A program made the translations under genes and the position numbers. The notes beneath the pieces are model-generated. The model was not told where the DNA came from and did not search any database. It saw only the letters and a list, made by a program, of their open reading frames with translations. Shown here piece by piece: positions 8,182-15,530 of a stretch of DNA of 64,000 nucleotides (position 1 is its first letter; every line of letters begins with the position of its first letter). The DNA is from DASZQY01 sp036511595 (GTDB taxonomy: Bacteria > Pseudomonadota > Alphaproteobacteria > Rhizobiales > Kaistiaceae), in the NCBI GenBank assembly GCA_036511595.1, contig DATCBY010000051.1, positions 1-64,000 on the forward strand, given 5' to 3'.

Positions 8182-8496
8182 ATCGCCGAATATCGTGCCA
8201 GGCGCAACCAGAAGCGGAGCCCAACCCATCCCGGCGAGTTGCTGCGCGAAATAATCCCGGCGACTGGCAAGAGCAAGGTTGAGATCGCCGCGCTACTCGG
8301 TATTTCTCGGCAGCATCTCTACGACCTCCTAGAGGAGCGCAAGCCGGTATCTCCCGCGGTCGCCGTCCGGCTTGGCAAGCTATTCGGCGATGGCGCCGGC
8401 GTCTGGGGCCGCATGCAGTCCGCCTATGATACTTGGCATGCCGAGCGGGAGCTGGCGGCTGAAATCAGCAGAATTCCGACGCTGACCGCGGCTTGA
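8182..8496 (+). CDS. HigA-family antitoxin (HTH, Xre type), apparently with an ATC first codon
   Basis: Counting from 8182 the product has 104 residues. THPGELLREIIPATGKSKVEIAALLGISRQHLYDLLEERKPVSPAVAVRLGK is the canonical HigA helix-turn-helix, and WGRMQSAYDTWHAE is the usual C-terminal helix. Homologues begin MAEYRA-like a few residues before KRSPTHPGE, and here that codon is ATC at 8182-8184 with GAGGAAC eight bases upstream. The first standard start in frame is TTG at 8239, which would cut off 19 residues. HigA represses its own promoter and neutralises HigB; with the toxin truncated, it may survive as an orphan repressor or be decaying. Confidence 0.75.
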   Translation: MAEYRARRNQKRSPTHPGELLREIIPATGKSKVEIAALLGISRQHLYDLLEERKPVSPAVAVRLGKLFGDGAGVWGRMQSAYDTWHAERELAAEISRIPTLTAA

Positions 8497-8698
8497 AAGC
8501 TCTGGGCCAGATTCCCGCGCGATAGTTCTAGCTTAGCGCCGGGCGCGATAACCCCGCTTATCACGCGGTTCGAAATCACCCCGTATAGGAAAGTATTCCG
8601 CAAGGGCGGTTGGCGATATTTCGGCAGAACAAAGCGAACGGACGCATGTTCCGAAGTATGCGCGAATGCCGAACAAAATTGTCGTGTCGTCGCCGGCT

Positions 8699-8950
8699 CT
8701 ATTTGCCTCCGCTGGGCGTCAGCTGATCCCATCGAACGCTGGCGAAGCCCGACAAAGGCAACTGTGCAAACCTGTATTCGGCGGTTCCGATAAGAGTGAA
8801 AGCGTTGGTGTCCGCCTGACTGTTGTTGAGTGTGGTCCATTGCGCGTCGAATTGCAGGCGAACGTTCGGCGTGACGAAATAGCGGACCGTGCCGCGAGTG
8901 AAGTACGGTTTGTCGGCAACACCAAAATTGGGGTCGGACCGAATTCATCT
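8699..8950 (-). pseudogene. Fragment of an outer-membrane beta-barrel protein
   Basis: A frame opened after TGA at about 8953 and closed by TAG at 8699-8701 reads DPNFGVADKPYFTRGTVRYF, then TPNVRLQFDAQWTTLNN and GTAEYRFAQLPLSGFASVRWDQL. The alternation of aromatic and polar residues and the G.VRYF/EYRF strands are typical of transmembrane beta strands of alphaproteobacterial porin-like outer-membrane proteins. There is no start codon or signal peptide in frame, so this is an internal or C-terminal piece of a lost gene. Confidence 0.5.
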
Positions 8951-9195
8951 TTTGGTGATTGACGCTTTTGTTTTCAACACTGACAACTTTGCGAGCCAAG
9001 TCTCGATCAACGCGGGTACGCGGAGCGTTTCGCTTTCTGACTGGGGGGAGCCCGAAGGACGCCTATTCAATCAATACTCCTATGGCCACTATCGCGGTGC
9101 GCGGGACTGAGTTTGATCTCGACGTAGAAGGGCAAACGGGCAAAGCGCGGCTCGCGCACCCTGACGATCTATCATCGGCCCGGGGAGGCGATTAG
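8951..9195 (+). pseudogene. Frameshifted FecR-domain protein fragment
   Basis: One frame begins with IDAFVFNTDNFASQVSINAG, and a second frame takes over near 9015-9025 with RGAFRFLTGGSPKDAYSINT, then MATIAVRGTEFDLDV and a TGA stop. Together they reproduce the core of the FecR domain (a beta strand, KGAFRF.TG, TP.ATI.VRGT.FD), a periplasmic or surface module found in anti-sigma and autotransporter-linked proteins. The frame change and missing ends indicate a pseudogene. The neighbouring beta-barrel fragment, pointing the other way, may derive from the same lost surface-protein locus. Confidence 0.55.
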
Positions 9196-9440
9196 AACAG
9201 TCCCAACACCCGTCCAATCGACCAAAGTATGATGGACCAAAGGCAAATCCCTGTGGGTAGCATCGGGATCACCCACCACGCAGGGGGCGGACGGGACGTC
9301 GCGCTTGCGGCACGCTGTTCGGATTTCGAAGCCGCGTCAATCGAGATCCGCCGGAGGTTGGTTGCGTCTTGGATGACGTGCCTCGCCGATTGTCGGGGGC
9401 CATCGCCGACAGCAAGAGGGCTAATTGAAGCGACCCGCAA
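9192..9440 (-). CDS. Possible small membrane protein (uncertain)
   Basis: The frame gives 82 residues with a nondescript N-terminal half and a convincing C-terminal membrane segment from PPPAWWVIPMLPTGICLW to IGRVLGLF. The opposite strand is also open over the same stretch with an equally plausible translation, so the coding strand is not settled. No ribosome binding site is evident and I do not recognise the family. It could be the tail of a larger decayed membrane protein. Confidence 0.25.
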   Translation of the reverse strand: MRVASISPLAVGDGPRQSARHVIQDATNLRRISIDAASKSEQRAASATSRPPPAWWVIPMLPTGICLWSIILWSIGRVLGLF

Positions 9441-9615
9441 AGTCGACCTCCGACAGCACTAGTTCCCCACTCTTCACAGGCCGAGACGAGTCCGCGTTAG
9501 GTTGCGCTGCGGCGTTCGCGTGGTAGTGTTAACGACGCGGCGCAGCTGCCGTGATCGAACGAGGCCTCGATCGCCAGCGGTTGGGACGGTGGGTAATGCC
9601 ACCGAGGTCTGGCGC

Positions 9616-11082
9616 ATGGATACGAGGGCCCCGCTTTCGCCGCGAAGGGTCGCGGACACTACGATTGTCGCGCGCGAACTCCCGACTCGCCATCTCCGCG
9701 GCAAATTTGTTCCTGTCGATTGGGCAAATCCGCCTAAATTCGATGCGCTTGACGCGGCGGTGAGGCTCTCCAGGCGACAGCATAGAGCCCGTGCCATGCG
9801 CGCCGCGCCGGTGCCAAAAGGCGTCATCACCCTGTTCCAGATATTGAGTAAATCGGACGAGCCGACGGCACTTGCGGTGCATCGCCTGAAGAGAGACCCC
9901 GCCTCCATTCGCTCTATCACGGCGCGCTACATCGACGAGGTTCTGTTGACCAATGATCCGGACCACTACCGCGTTCTAGGTGTCCCCCGCGACGCGCCTC
10001 AGGAACAGGTCGACGCGCATTTGCGGGCGGCCCTGGCGTGGCTATTGCCTTATGTCGGGACCTCCCGATGGGAGGACGAGTGCGCGTCGGCGGTTGTCGC
10101 AGCCGGCCGGGCGATCGGAACGGCGGATGACCGGATCGCGTATGATCTGGCGTCATGGAGCGACATGGCCGCCGCTTCCTCTGTGCCTGGACACCGGAGG
10201 CCGGGGTGGCGACGGCCTCTCATGTTTGGTGTCGTGGCGATCTCGTGGTTCGGCCTCATTGACGGCTACTTCCTCGCCAACCGCACCGTGGAGACCCCAA
10301 CGGTCGTGCATCCCCCCCTGACATCGGCCTCAACCGAGGCTGACTCGTCGCTTGAGGTCGTCCGGGCAAAGATGGTGAAGGGGCTGGAGTCGTCCTCGAC
10401 AGCCACGGGCGCGCCTATCGACCTCCTGAACGGAGACGTGGCGGCCGCAACGCAGACGCCACCGGATTTTAAGACTGCGTTCTCACGGGAAGGTGCCCCT
10501 CCGCGGAGCGATGCCGGTGTAGCGCCGACGGTCGCGGCGGAAAGCCAATCCCCATTGCCGGCGAGTGACGTTCCACCCTCGGCGACAGGCAACGTTACCG
10601 CCGTCACCGCGCGCGAGCCGTCGGCTGATCCTGTTCTGACAGCGAGTAGGACCGAGAACGCGGCGGAAGCATCAGTCGCGCCGACAGCAGATGTCACAGC
10701 TCAGATGATGCCAACTGCGCCGCCGGCCGAACCAGTCGTGAATGCAGTCAAAGTGGCCGTGCTGCCGCCTGAACCACAGGCTCCTGCCGTGGCCGTCGCG
10801 CCGACCGCCACGGTTGTTGCGTCGCCAAGCTTCAAATGTAGCGGGGCGCACACGGACGCGGAGCTTGCGATCTGCGACGATCCGATACTCGCCGCCAAGG
10901 ATCGTGAGCTGGCTCGCATCTTCCGACAGACGCGGGCATCGCTGGCTGGGTCACTGCGGGCGTCGGCTACCAACCTCCAGCGGAACTGGCTAAAGGACCG
11001 CAACAGTTGCAGCGGGTCGAAGACTTGTATCCTCAGCGCCTATGACTCGCGCATCAGCCAACTCATGGTCCAATCAGAGTAG
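9616..11082 (+). CDS. J-domain-like / transmembrane / LprI-like (DUF1311) fusion protein
   Basis: The start is taken as ATG 9616 (GAGG nine bases upstream), giving 488 residues. Residues about 45-175 match an alphaproteobacterial J-domain-like family: an alpha-helical lead (VPKGVITLFQIL), then DPDHYRVLGVPRDA and the helices AHLRAALAWLLPYVG and ADDRIAYDLA. The HPD tripeptide that activates DnaK is absent; LLPYV stands at its place. A membrane helix follows (FGVVAISWFGLIDGYFLA, near 205-222). A 180-residue Ala/Pro/Thr-rich linker then leads to a C-terminal LprI-type domain (FKCSGAHTDAELAICDD..LAAKDRELARIF...LQRNWLKDRNSC) with four cysteines. LprI-like domains are exported and some inhibit lysozyme, so topology would be J-like domain inside, LprI domain in the periplasm. 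Its function is not known to me. Confidence 0.8.
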   Translation: MDTRAPLSPRRVADTTIVARELPTRHLRGKFVPVDWANPPKFDALDAAVRLSRRQHRARAMRAAPVPKGVITLFQILSKSDEPTALAVHRLKRDPASIRSITARYIDEVLLTNDPDHYRVLGVPRDAPQEQVDAHLRAALAWLLPYVGTSRWEDECASAVVAAGRAIGTADDRIAYDLASWSDMAAASSVPGHRRPGWRRPLMFGVVAISWFGLIDGYFLANRTVETPTVVHPPLTSASTEADSSLEVVRAKMVKGLESSSTATGAPIDLLNGDVAAATQTPPDFKTAFSREGAPPRSDAGVAPTVAAESQSPLPASDVPPSATGNVTAVTAREPSADPVLTASRTENAAEASVAPTADVTAQMMPTAPPAEPVVNAVKVAVLPPEPQAPAVAVAPTATVVASPSFKCSGAHTDAELAICDDPILAAKDRELARIFRQTRASLAGSLRASATNLQRNWLKDRNSCSGSKTCILSAYDSRISQLMVQSE

Positions 11083-11089
11083 CCAGTCA

Positions 11090-11296
11090 TCACCGCTCTC
11101 CCGATTGCCAAAGTTCCAGGCGGTCGCCTTTGTGGACCTCGAAGCCAGCGACCTTGAGGCGCCTAAGCACGGCCACCGCGCGGCAGCAGGCGAACGGAAG
11201 GAAGGCGACGATGAAATCCGGGCTAGCGCAGGGGAGCGTGACCCGGTAGTCGAAATACTTTGGTCGGGCTCCGGCCTCACAAAACTCGCAACCCTT
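11090..11296 (-). other. Open segment in frame after the UGA of the small membrane protein
   Basis: Directly after the TGA that ends the 45-residue protein at 11297, the same minus-strand frame stays open for 68 codons (KGCEFCEAGARPKYFDYRV, later FIVAFLPFACCRAVAVLRRLKVAGFEV) and stops at TGA 11090-11092. The composition is protein-like but no start codon is available in frame. It is either a remnant of a longer gene cut by a nonsense mutation or chance. Confidence 0.3.
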
Positions 11297-11434
11297 TCAT
11301 CTAAGCCAGATGAACAGCGCTCCTATCAATATGGCAACAAAAGCGATAGCAGCTGCGGTAGATGATTTCTGCTCGAAGCGGAAGCGATACCGCTCGGCGT
11401 CTATTCTGATGTCATCGTCAAAATCGCCGGACAT
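11297..11434 (-). CDS. Small single-pass membrane protein
   Basis: The product is 45 residues: an acidic and charged cytosolic lead (MSGDFDDDIRIDAERYRFRFEQK) and one hydrophobic helix (TAAAIAFVAILIGALFIWL) ending in Arg. The arrangement is that of many small inner-membrane proteins of Hyphomicrobiales. GGGGAT lies about 11 bases upstream of the ATG, a modest ribosome binding site. The frame continues after the stop with protein-like sequence, so it could also be the N-terminal part of a truncated gene. Convergent with the J/LprI fusion gene. Confidence 0.45.
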   Translation of the reverse strand: MSGDFDDDIRIDAERYRFRFEQKSSTAAAIAFVAILIGALFIWLR

Positions 11435-11566
11435 CCACCGATCCCCAGGACTCCCAGGCTCTGCATACAATCGAGCTTACCCGGCTCTCACTGCAACCCA
11501 ACTGCTGCTCCCCGGATACCGGTACATTTGCGCGGCGACGTGGGACTCAACTTCGACTCCGAAAGA

Positions 11567-12166
11567 TTACCAGTCGATTGCTTCAAGTCTGATCGAAGCA
11601 GGCAAAGAAAATCCGCTCGCCAATCCGCGCCCACCACTTTGGCCAGTCTTGAGCGCCGTCCACGCGTCCAGCACGCGATCCGCAAACGCCGCTTCGTGAT
11701 CGTCGGTTCCGATAGACGGATGGAGCCACTCCATTAGCGTCCACGCCGCCTCAGCGATCTGGCCCTTGGAGGCGCCCGATCGCAACCCGAGGGCACCGAG
11801 GTGGCTGCCACCCTCGACCCAGGCGACGCATTCGAGGTAGTAGATGGCGGCAGCGCGCAGAAAAAATGGATCAGCGCCGTCAAGGCTCGTCTCGGGGTAC
11901 TCGCGTCCTTGCGTAAAACTAGCCAGCCGGATTAAGCGCGACATTCCCGCTGGCAGCGGCTCTTGCCGAAACTTGGATTTCAACGCCGGATTTCGTACGA
12001 GGCGAAGGGCGGCATATAACGCCGCGGGCGAACCAGCCTGCGCGGCTGTTCTGACGGAGGTCGCCCATTCGACTGCAGAAGAGGCGAGTCGATTGTGGAG
12101 GTCGCCGCGACTGACGTCGCCACGAGGGGGCTGGGGCACGATTTGCAGACGCGGCTTGCCCGGCAT
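11567..12166 (-). CDS. J-domain-like protein lacking the HPD motif
   Basis: From the ATG at 12166 (AAGG eight bases upstream) the product has 199 residues. ALYAALRLVRNPALK and LPAGMSRLIRLAS form the helical lead found in a J-domain-like family of alphaproteobacteria. The J-like unit follows: FFLRAAAIYYLECV, LGALGLRSGASKGQIAEA, then WTLMEWLHPSIGTDDHEAAFADRVLDAW. Family members I remember carry WLHPD here; this one has HPS, so stimulation of DnaK ATPase is doubtful. There is no membrane segment. It is a paralogue of the J/LprI fusion facing it and of the dead copy at 13656. Function unknown. A further 83 codons are open upstream but have poor composition and no start signal. Confidence 0.7.
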   Translation of the reverse strand: MPGKPRLQIVPQPPRGDVSRGDLHNRLASSAVEWATSVRTAAQAGSPAALYAALRLVRNPALKSKFRQEPLPAGMSRLIRLASFTQGREYPETSLDGADPFFLRAAAIYYLECVAWVEGGSHLGALGLRSGASKGQIAEAAWTLMEWLHPSIGTDDHEAAFADRVLDAWTALKTGQSGGRGLASGFSLPASIRLEAIDW

Positions 12167-12182
12167 GGCACGACCTTCAGAC

Positions 12183-12204
12183 CTACCGATTTCACAATCG
12201 GTAG
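12183..12204. promoter_or_regulatory. Perfect 9-bp inverted repeat in the leader of the J-like gene
   Basis: CTACCGATT and AATCGGTAG are separated by four bases. It lies 17-38 bp upstream of the ATG at 12166, where it could be an operator or an RNA hairpin next to the ribosome binding site. The loop geometry is not that of a tRNA anticodon arm. Confidence 0.4.
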
Positions 12205-12731
12205 CCGCCCTCACACAGGGCACGCGGCCGCATCGAACGCCATAGCCACATAGCCTAACACAATTACGCTGGCCGACAAGAAAGGGGAGGGGGCGGATTG
12301 ACGGTGGGCGGCCTGACATGGACTCCAACCAGGACAAGCGGACGCGAAATCCGCCATGCAGCCGCTGGGGTACGAGGCCCCATTTGGGAGTCCGTGCGGG
12401 TCGGAGGGACATCAACGTGTGTCAACGACTGAGTCCCAAAGGCCTTCGGCGAGTCGTGGTCCCTGACGTCAGCGGGCGCCCTGCCACGAATTGGTCGGTG
12501 GCGTGCGGGTCACGAAAGGACCGCGTTTGGTGAGTGCGCGGTGCAGCGATAGAGGTAGTTCGACCACCGCCGGGAGCGGATCATTCCAAGCGAGCGCCGC
12601 GAAGACCATGGGTTCTTGAAGGCGGATGGAGTCAGGCTGCCGGCGGCAAGGTCCTGAACCGACGCCGCCAAGTCGCGCGTGTGGCATGCATCCGGCAGTC
12701 CGCAGGATGATCCTGCTGCCAGCGGGTCGGG
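12205..12731. other. Stretch without a supportable gene, leading into an IS relic
   Basis: No frame shows recognisable domains. A minus-strand frame (12469-12687) has one protein-like run, VFAALAWNDPLPAVVELPL, but no family comes to mind. The final 30 bases run into the transposase tail that follows, so part of this may be decayed insertion-sequence DNA. Confidence 0.4.
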
Positions 12732-12875
12732 CTAGACCCGTGCGACCGCAACGCCATCGAGCGCATGTTTGGACGCGTCAAGGACTTCCGCCGCATCGCC
12801 ACCCGCTACGACCGATCGGCCGCAAACTTCCGTGCTGCAGTCTGCCTCGCCGCCACCGTCAGCTACTGGTTATGA
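12732..12875 (+). mobile_element. IS5-family transposase, C-terminal remnant
   Basis: The frame LDPCDRNAIERMFGRVKDFRR, IATRYDRSAANF and AVCLAATVSYWL ends in TGA at 12873-12875. R.AIERMFG..KDFRRIATRYD is the catalytic-Glu region of IS5-group (IS427-like) DDE transposases, and SYWL is their usual C-terminus. Only the last 47 codons remain, so the element is dead. The bases just after the stop recur at 13482-13510. Confidence 0.8.
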
Positions 12876-12883
12876 GTCTTATC

Positions 12884-13372
12884 CTAACCCTCTTCCCGCG
12901 ACGCGCGGAAAGGGCGGATTGCTATATCGAAATGGATAGCGTCCTCGCGCTCCCCGAGGCCTTGGTACAGCGCGATCGCGGCGTCGTCACCAATATCTGC
13001 CTGAACAAAGATCGTCCACGCGCCGTATGTGCGCGCGATCTCGCACAAAGCTTGGATCAACCGCGTCGCGATCCTACGGCGTCGATGCGCGGCGACGACG
13101 GCGAGATCGTAGAGGTAGACCTCGCGACGCGGCTGCTCGAATTTGTCGAGTTCGTAGGCGACGAGTCCACCAACCGGCTCATCGCTATCGAGCGCCGCCA
13201 GAACGATGACGTCCGTTTTCGCGAGCGCGCGCCGTAGCCAGGCGTCGTCGGGCGGATTCAGGTTGTAGGTCTCTGGCTCGCCGAACGCGGTCCCAAACAT
13301 CACATTCAGACGGCGCATCAGAGCGACGTCGTCGGGCCCGAGACGGCGGATTTGGTAAGGGAATTCAGACAT
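12884..13372 (-). CDS. AAC(3)-I-like GNAT acetyltransferase (aminoglycoside 3-N-acetyltransferase family)
   Basis: The product is 162 residues from ATG 13372; another ATG 30 bases upstream is also in frame. The sequence follows the AAC(3)-I (fortimicin/gentamicin) family along its whole length: LGPDDVALMRRLN..FG..FGEPETY, then VIVLAALD, PVGGLVAYELDKFEQPR and EVYLYDLAV, the acetyl-CoA loop HRRRRIATRLI, VQADIGDDAAIALYQGLG and a C-terminal HFDI. Family members acetylate the 3-amino group of aminoglycosides with acetyl-CoA in the cytosol. Distant chromosomal homologues may have other amine substrates, so resistance is an inference. The gene lies between two IS5-type transposase tails, suggesting acquisition. 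Confidence 0.82.
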   Translation of the reverse strand: MSEFPYQIRRLGPDDVALMRRLNVMFGTAFGEPETYNLNPPDDAWLRRALAKTDVIVLAALDSDEPVGGLVAYELDKFEQPRREVYLYDLAVVAAHRRRRIATRLIQALCEIARTYGAWTIFVQADIGDDAAIALYQGLGEREDAIHFDIAIRPFRASREEG

Positions 13373-13451
13373 GGTCGCAGCGCCGAGGGGCGAGGCGGGC
13401 ATTCCGGCGCCTCAGTGGTCGAAGTCTAAGCCCAGTCGCCGCCCACGGCCA

Positions 13452-13496
13452 GTGGTTACGGTATGGATCGCTGCTGCCATCAGCTACCGGTTATGA
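13452..13496 (+). mobile_element. Second IS5-type transposase tail and element end
   Basis: The last 14 codons (VVTVWIAAAISYRL then TGA) match the C-terminus of the IS5 relic at 12732-12875. The DNA AGCTAC.GGTTATGAGTC is shared, and CCTAAC follows a few bases after both stops. The two tails are in direct orientation about 620 bp apart and bracket the acetyltransferase gene. Confidence 0.6.
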
Positions 13497-13655
13497 GTCC
13501 GGACCCTAACTCGGTGTCTGCGAAACCGGCAGCAGCTCAGAGTTATCGATCCGATCGATAACTCACCTTACTGCCACACGCGCGCGAATGACCGACTTCC
13601 GCAAGAGGGGAGACGATCCGTGAGCCAATGCTTGTTCGTGGCCTCCGCCTGTCGT

Positions 13656-13940
13656 TTAGGCCGACCAGGCATCCAGAACACGATCGGCGAATGCCGCTTC
13701 GTGATCGGAGGTGCCGATAAACGGACGTAGCCACGCCGTCAGCGTCCACGCAGCCACTGCGATCGCGCTTGGGGTGCGTTTGATGGCAGGCCGAGAGCAC
13801 GAAAATGGCTGCGGCCCCAGCCTAAGCGAGGCATTCGAGGTAGTGAATCGAGGCAGCACTCAGAAAGAATCGGGTCGGTGCCGGCGAAATCAGTGTCAGC
13901 CTGCTCGGCGCCCGGTGCTCTTCGAGATTGCTGGGCGTCA
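13656..13940 (-). pseudogene. Decayed copy of the J-domain-like gene
   Basis: Two minus-strand frames together reproduce the paralogue at 11567: one reads TRFFLSAASIHYLECLA and hits TAG where the paralogue has Trp. The other begins downstream and reads AAWTLTAWLRPFIGTSDHEAAFADRVLDAWSA to the TAA at 13656-13658. At least one nonsense and one frame change separate them. The DNA of the last 70 bases is clearly similar to 11680-11750, so this is an inactivated duplicate or a transferred relative. Confidence 0.7.
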
Positions 13941-14098
13941 TGGGGCTATCGCTAGGAATAGTCCCATGACTTCCTCGCCAAGCTTATCCGCGCAAGGCGG
14001 TCACTACGACCCCCTCACCTCGGGAAAAGCACGCTCGCAGAACGTTCAGAACTTGCTGCGTGTCGCGGCATCGAGCAAGGCTTTCCTTTCGCTACCCT

Positions 14099-14368
14099 TC
14101 ACAGAGCGAAGACGGCCGCGGCGGCTTTCGTGTCGCCCTTGACCGCGGCCGCAACGAGGGACTTGATTATCGCCCGCTGCTTGGTCACTTGAAACGCACG
14201 CTTCCGGTCGCCGCAGCTGATGAGCTCCGCCAACTCCTGCTGCAAATCGGTCTTGAGGTTCTTCACGCCCTTGAGGCGACCTGTGGGGTTGCCGATCGCG
14301 CCCTTCTTGAACCGCGAATGGATTGGTGGCCGGCCGTAGCCGACGTCTGAGTTGTGGTTAGACGCCAT
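14099..14368 (-). CDS. DUF5681-domain protein, possibly truncated
   Basis: The product is 89 residues: a short Asn-rich lead, then YGRPPIHSRFKKGAIGNPTGRLKGVKNLKTDLQQEL, the DUF5681 signature (PP..T.FKKG.SGNP.GRPKG..NL...L..EL), and KQRAIIKSLVAAAVKGDTKAAAAVFAL. Homologues usually run another 40-60 residues, so the TGA at 14099 may cut the protein short. The basic GNP.GR segment suggests nucleic-acid contact, and these genes are frequent near phage- and transposon-derived DNA; function unknown. The start is unusually well defined by GGAGGTGA four bases before the ATG. Confidence 0.75.
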   Translation of the reverse strand: MASNHNSDVGYGRPPIHSRFKKGAIGNPTGRLKGVKNLKTDLQQELAELISCGDRKRAFQVTKQRAIIKSLVAAAVKGDTKAAAAVFAL

Positions 14369-14594
14369 CGATCACCTCCGCGCCCGTTGAGCGGCGCTCT
14401 TCGGCAATCGGGGTGTCGCCGTCGATGGCTAAAAACTTATCGCCGGGCAAAGTCGGCAACCGGCGAGAACGGTCGACGAGCCTTCGCACCTTGTGCGCTG
14501 TAACGTACAGCCCGATGCGATCATGGGTTGGTAGTATTTTCGCAGAATTCTTAAACAAAATAGCTCTCCTAATGGAGAGCGCCGTCACGTGCAT
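14358..14594 (-). CDS. Hypothetical protein upstream of the DUF5681 gene (uncertain)
   Basis: From ATG 14594 the frame gives 78 residues, basic in the middle (TAHKVRRLVDRSRRLP) and acidic toward the end (GDKFLAIDGDTPIAEERRS). It overlaps the DUF5681 start by 11 bp and contains that gene's ribosome binding site, an arrangement typical of translationally coupled genes. I do not recognise it, the local DNA is AT-richer than its surroundings, and a chance open frame is possible. Confidence 0.3.
   Translation of the reverse strand: MHVTALSIRRAILFKNSAKILPTHDRIGLYVTAHKVRRLVDRSRRLPTLPGDKFLAIDGDTPIAEERRSTGAEVIDGV
14563..14580. repeat. Perfect inverted repeat GCTCTCC-TAAT-GGAGAGC
   Basis: Seven perfect pairs with a four-base spacer. 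On the minus strand it is followed by TATTTTGTTT, so it could be a weak terminator in that direction. It lies inside the putative 14358-14594 gene, which argues against that gene or for an operator role if translation begins further downstream. Confidence 0.4.
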
Positions 14595-14739
14595 ATTCGC
14601 AGCGGAACTACTCAGCAAACACCCGATTACCACGCCAAGAACTTATCTAAATACCAAACTTCCCTGAAAGTGACCGAGATAGTGTTGACGACGCCTCCTC
14701 TGATGGTGAAAAAGCCGCTGGCGCGCGTGATATGCGGTG

Positions 14740-15530
14740 CGGCGCGCGTAAATCAAGGGCCCCGGGGCCGCGGTTGTCGACTTCGGCGAGGCGCCGCCAG
14801 AGATCGGCCGGGTGGAACAGAAGATCCACTTCTTCGCGTTTGACCTGCCGCACAGCGATGTCGTGCAGGCCTATGCGGAGAAGGCGACCGAGGCGTTCTC
14901 GGCGGAGCACACCGCGGCGTTCGGCTTCTTCGGCGGCGTGCCGAATTCGATCCTCGATGACGACACAAGGATTGCCGTAGCCCGGATTCTGGGCGACGGA
15001 ACACGGAAATCGACGCGGGTATTCAACGAACTGCAGTCGCACTTCCTGTTCGAGGGTCAGTTCGGCCGTCCCGGCAAGGATAACGACAAGCGCAACGCCG
15101 AGAGACTGGTTGGCTGGATCCGGCGGCATCCCCTGGCGCCGATGCCGCGAGTGGCAAGCCTTTCCGTGCCGAACGCGGAACTGCTCGATGGCTGCCGCCG
15201 GCGGCTCGGTGATCCGCTGCGCGGTCAGAGCGAGACGATCGGCGAACGACTGGTGCGCGACCTTGCCGTCTTCCAGGCCCTGCCGGCGACACCCTACGAC
15301 GCCTGCCAGAAGAAGCCGGGGCGGTCCGCGCCCGGTCGCCGGTACACTATCGCGATACCGACTACTCGGTGTCGCTCGCCTTCGGACACCACGAGGTCCT
15401 GATCCACGGCTATGTCGAGAGGTGGTGATCGCCTGCGGCGCCGACATCATCGCCCGGCATGCCCGATTCTACTGGCGCCGGCATCCGAACAATCTCATTC
15501 TCCACCCGCTCCTCGAATATCGATGCGGGG
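14740..15530 (+). mobile_element. Degraded IS21-family transposase (istA)
   Basis: From about 14773 one frame reads VVDFGEAPPEIGRVEQKIHFFAFDLPHSD, then AEHTAAFGFFGGVPNSILDDDTRIAVARILGDG and RVFNELQSHFLFEGQFGRPGKDNDK, ending with LPATPYDAC. This is the DDE core of IstA, where the motif is usually FGG.P..I.YDN. Then the frame is lost: YRDTDYSVSLAFGHHEVLIHGYV and VVIACGADIIARHARFYW are in two other frames. The N-terminal HTH domain, the istB ATPase gene and recognisable terminal repeats are not visible. The element is immobile and probably old. Confidence 0.8.

Noticed and set aside
7844..8224. 126-codon minus-strand open frame with a protein-like translation
   Set aside because: It overlaps the tRNA-like gene and runs antisense to the HigB remnant; its upstream half has the look of a RelE-family shadow frame. 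The downstream half (GIIEAPPGVISALHDTGEC...) could be a real fragment but cannot be assigned.
12183..12204. Hairpin considered as an anticodon arm of a second tRNA relic
   Set aside because: The nine-pair stem with a four-base loop cannot give a seven-base anticodon loop, and no acceptor or T arm is nearby.
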